Made by a program: the position numbers and the translations under genes
Notes under the pieces: model-generated
What the model saw: only the letters and a program-made list of their open reading frames with translations
Databases searched by the model: none
What the model was told of the DNA's origin: nothing
Assembly: GCA_022648545.1 (NCBI GenBank)
Contig: JALCMP010000014.1
Coordinates: 1-45,426, forward strand
Length of the DNA: 45,426 nt
Direction of reading: 5' to 3'
DNA from: Bacteroidales bacterium
GTDB taxonomy: Bacteria > Bacteroidota > Bacteroidia > Bacteroidales > UBA932
Part shown: piece after piece, positions 43,177-45,426 of the stretch
Numbering within the stretch: the first letter of the stretch is position 1
How the letters are laid out: each line of letters starts with the position of its first letter

Positions 43177-43953
43177 TTAAGAATAAACCAGGATCTTAAC
43201 AATCTTCCCTCTTTTAAAAGTAAGGAAAAATTTCAGATATGTCCCTTTTACATTAAATCCATCAGGATGGCAATATATCTTATCATTGTATTTCGAACAA
43301 TAATAGTGGAAATACCATGATATATTGCTTTCGAATATGCTTGTCCAGACTACAGTAAAATCTTTTTCTTCATACGAAAAGTCTATCCCAAGAATCTTAT
43401 GGAAAAAGGCTTTTTTATCTATATCAACCTTCAATCCGTCTTTAAAGCTAAAAATAGAATCTTGGATGACGCCTTTTACCCAATAAGGAAAAAACTTTTT
43501 ATTTTTATTTAACATTATAATAATCGTATCCTTTTCATTTTCCAGACTTGTCCAATTGGGAGGATCCGGATCTTGGCTTATATAGTATTTCTGTCTATAA
43601 AATATATTAATTGTCGAATCATTTATTACAGGCAAATTTCTGTTTATATCCAGATGATCAGAAAATATATCTTTATCTGAAAGAATATACAATGTATCTC
43701 TTTTCTCAAGAATCAAAAATATGCCTGTCTTTTCTGCTACATTAAAAGCTTTATCATCCCTTAGACATGGATCAGGAAACAGTCTTGTTCCTGATAGATA
43801 AAAATTTCTATCTCCATAATCAGGACATCTAATATTTATGGAATCCTTATACGCATTTCCCTTATGCGATATTCTTCCCCTATTATTACAATCCACTGAT
43901 ATCAGAAATGATAGAAGTAAAATCAATACTATTCTAATTCTTCTAAAATGCAT
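43177..43953 (-). CDS. Candidate exported immunity protein for the RHS toxin
   Basis: 258 residues, no family recognised. The N-terminus (MHFRRIRIVLILLLSFLISVDCNNRG) is a signal peptide with a possible lipobox ending at Cys22, so the protein is exported and may be lipid-anchored. The rest is Lys/Asp/Ile/Tyr/Phe-rich, beta-type, including WYFHYYCSKYNDKIYCHPDG near the C-terminus. The start overlaps the RHS stop by 11 bp, the standard position of an immunity gene. Its DNA is visibly AT-richer than the RHS core, like the toxin end. An exported immunity protein suggests the toxin acts in the periplasm. Confidence 0.65.
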   Translation of the reverse strand: MHFRRIRIVLILLLSFLISVDCNNRGRISHKGNAYKDSINIRCPDYGDRNFYLSGTRLFPDPCLRDDKAFNVAEKTGIFLILEKRDTLYILSDKDIFSDHLDINRNLPVINDSTINIFYRQKYYISQDPDPPNWTSLENEKDTIIIMLNKNKKFFPYWVKGVIQDSIFSFKDGLKVDIDKKAFFHKILGIDFSYEEKDFTVVWTSIFESNISWYFHYYCSKYNDKIYCHPDGFNVKGTYLKFFLTFKRGKIVKILVYS

Positions 43954-45426
43954 CTTGTAAAATCAATTTATAATCGAGAATTTCCTTCCCGAAATCAGCA
44001 CCGATTAATGTATAACCGACACCTTTCTTTTTAAAATTATATATCCTTCTAGCTCCAAGGTTTCTATCAAATTCCCTTAATGCTTGCCGTGATTCTTTCT
44101 GATTATATTTTATAGTATTCCCTTCTTTTACGTAATCACTTGAAATAACAAAACAACCTTTAGTCCAACTAATAGGATAACTATACCCTAAATGGAATTT
44201 TACATACCGGCCACTTACATCGCCATTCTCTTCTCCTCGCATAACCATTGGTTGTCTCCACTTGTTATATCCTTGCCCAAGTGTATAAAAATCAGGAGGT
44301 AAACGTTTATAGGAGTTTACTTGTGTACTTGGTGCCCCTCCGGGAGTAACAGCGAATCCCGTTCCTCCTTCTTTTGCCCCTGATATATGATACACGCCCA
44401 ATGTGTAATTCTCATTATTCTCCAAGTTCAGCATATCTATCCTTTTACCGTAATCCCCTTGAGAAAAGGTATAAGTAGCAGTCTTATTATTTCCGGAATT
44501 TACTCTAAAGACATCATTTCCTTTGGCCATCTGTTGCTTGGATATATTCCACTTTCCTTGTTTATTTTTATTGATATCCAAAGTATCTGCGCCATATGGA
44601 TCTATTATTATTACCGGATTGTTAAAACAATAAGCATACGAACTTACTAAGGGATACTTTTCCGCCATCGGATCTTGCGTGGTCCATCTTCCAAGCTCTT
44701 CGTCATACATCCTCGCTCCGTAGTCGAGGTAGTTCGTTCCGCCTATGTCCTGCTTTTCCTTGCCGTTGTACAGGTACCGGTTGTCCAATGTCAAAGGATA
44801 GTTGTTTCCCGTACTCGTACGCTTACCGAATGGATAATAGTCGTTCCGTGCCACAACGCTGCCTGCATTGTTTACTATTACACGTATGCTCCCAAGGTGG
44901 TCTCGCATATAGTATATCGGGACGGTTGTACTCCCGCTTTGTTTTATCCGACCTTCCCCGCCTGATATTTCTGCGCCGTCGAGGCTGCTTATGCTCCTTC
45001 CGTGCGAAGTTACGTTGAAGACCATCGAGCCCGTATACAATCTGCCGGCTCCATTAGGATACAGCACCTTGTATTTCGTTCCATCTGCAAGATAGTGATA
45101 TTCCGCCTTTGTTGTACCTTCCTTCGTCACTCTCTCCGGCAGGTTATTGATATCATAAGTGATGTCCAGATCCTTCATGCCGTCGTGGATCATGTTGCCG
45201 TTGGCATCATAACGGTAATTTACTCCAAACGACGTTCCTGACTTCGTATAGTCAAGGCTCATCAGCATATTACCGTTGTAAACATAATGGAAACTTCCGT
45301 CAGGGACCCTTGTACTTGCGCCATATCGCTGAAGAGTCTTTATATTTCCGTTGCCGTCATAGCTTATTCCTCTCTCAGTATATGTGACGACATCGCTCGT
45401 GCCGTTTCCCGAGTATCTGCTGCAGC
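43943..45426 (-). CDS. RHS repeat protein, 3' part, with C-terminal toxin domain
   Basis: The frame is open to the window edge (first full codon 45424), so the N-terminus is outside; about 493 residues are visible. YD-repeat sequence (GISYDGNGNIKTLQRYGAS; YRYDANGNMIHDGMKDLDITYD) leads to the RHS-associated core: PIYYMRDHLGSIRVIV, NDYYPFGKR, YLYNGKEKQD, YLDYGARMYDEELGRWTTQDPMAEKYP, SPYAYCFNNP-like SYAYCFNNPVIIIDPYG. After DPYG (from about 44590) comes a ~215-residue variable end with NYTLGVYHISG, LPPDFYTLGQGYNKW and KFHLGYSYPISWTKGCFVIS, where His (codon 44194) and Cys (codon 44155) are 12 residues apart. This resembles L,D-transpeptidase/Tlde1-type peptidoglycan toxins. Secretion route not visible. 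Confidence 0.85.
   Translation of the reverse strand, partial: CSRYSGNGTSDVVTYTERGISYDGNGNIKTLQRYGASTRVPDGSFHYVYNGNMLMSLDYTKSGTSFGVNYRYDANGNMIHDGMKDLDITYDINNLPERVTKEGTTKAEYHYLADGTKYKVLYPNGAGRLYTGSMVFNVTSHGRSISSLDGAEISGGEGRIKQSGSTTVPIYYMRDHLGSIRVIVNNAGSVVARNDYYPFGKRTSTGNNYPLTLDNRYLYNGKEKQDIGGTNYLDYGARMYDEELGRWTTQDPMAEKYPLVSSYAYCFNNPVIIIDPYGADTLDINKNKQGKWNISKQQMAKGNDVFRVNSGNNKTATYTFSQGDYGKRIDMLNLENNENYTLGVYHISGAKEGGTGFAVTPGGAPSTQVNSYKRLPPDFYTLGQGYNKWRQPMVMRGEENGDVSGRYVKFHLGYSYPISWTKGCFVISSDYVKEGNTIKYNQKESRQALREFDRNLGARRIYNFKKKGVGYTLIGADFGKEILDYKLILQDAF

Noticed and set aside
43943-45268. RHS gene starting at the Met codon at 45268
   Set aside because: The YD-repeat reading frame continues upstream without a stop to the window edge, so this Met is internal.
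1-45426. CRISPR arrays, tRNA or rRNA genes, insertion sequences, prophage
   Set aside because: No regularly spaced repeat array, no cloverleaf or rRNA sequence, and no transposase or phage genes were seen; tRNA detection by eye is not exhaustive.

Overview
The window is chromosomal DNA of a Bacteroidota, almost certainly order Bacteroidales. The evidence is family content (GSCFA, DUF4294, DUF4270, DUF3098, BACON-like, FtsX-DUF3098-UppP, Tgt-LptG, NupC next to a bifunctional-nuclease-type protein) and the phylum-specific promoter box TAnnTTTG, which occurs once on each strand in all five divergent gene gaps. Genus cannot be read from the sequence.

Layout. (1) 1-6064, minus: a seven-gene operon running towards position 1: two tandem membrane-anchored M23 peptidases, a MerR-like regulator, a Nif3-type protein, a coiled-coil/zinc-ribbon protein, a class III aminotransferase and the 5' part of dnaB, which leaves the window. 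(2) 6144-11843, plus: alaS, an LptF/G-type permease, fmt and thiamine pyrophosphokinase. (3) 11852-13962, minus: a CNT nucleoside transporter and a divergent bifunctional-nuclease-type protein. (4) 14031-16265, plus: tgt and a second LptF/G permease; 16266-17228, minus: a threonine-dehydrogenase-like epimerase; 17325-18314, plus: a GSCFA protein. (5) 18415-29285, minus: a ribosomal protein operon from rplP to rplQ (16 r-protein genes down to rpsD and rplQ, plus secY, map, infA, rpmJ and rpoA), with its own promoter and a strong terminator. The rpsJ-rpsC half that normally precedes rplP is absent. (6) 29443-33757: DUF4294 (plus); ftsX, DUF3098, uppP and lpxH-like (minus, cell division and envelope lipids); a shortened starch-synthase-like protein and a DUF4270 lipoprotein (plus, to 35129). 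(7) 35133-40773, minus: a TolC / membrane-fusion lipoprotein / RND permease efflux operon. (8) 40946-45426: an accessory region holding a small secreted BACON-like protein, a DUF4143-type AAA ATPase gene with an in-frame amber stop inside its Walker A motif, an orphan RHS fragment, an exported candidate immunity protein, and the 3' part of an RHS gene ending in a variable toxin domain.

The most interesting system is the RHS toxin-immunity cassette at the right end. The toxin tip carries a His-x12-Cys arrangement reminiscent of L,D-transpeptidase/Tlde1-type peptidoglycan enzymes. The next gene encodes an exported protein, which fits an immunity factor acting in the periplasm, and a displaced piece of RHS core follows it, as expected after C-terminal cassette replacement. 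Other points worth attention are the split S10 operon, the amber codon in an otherwise intact ATPase, the 33-bp-period direct repeats before that ATPase, the extended L5 protein, and missing zinc ligands in Tgt and L36.
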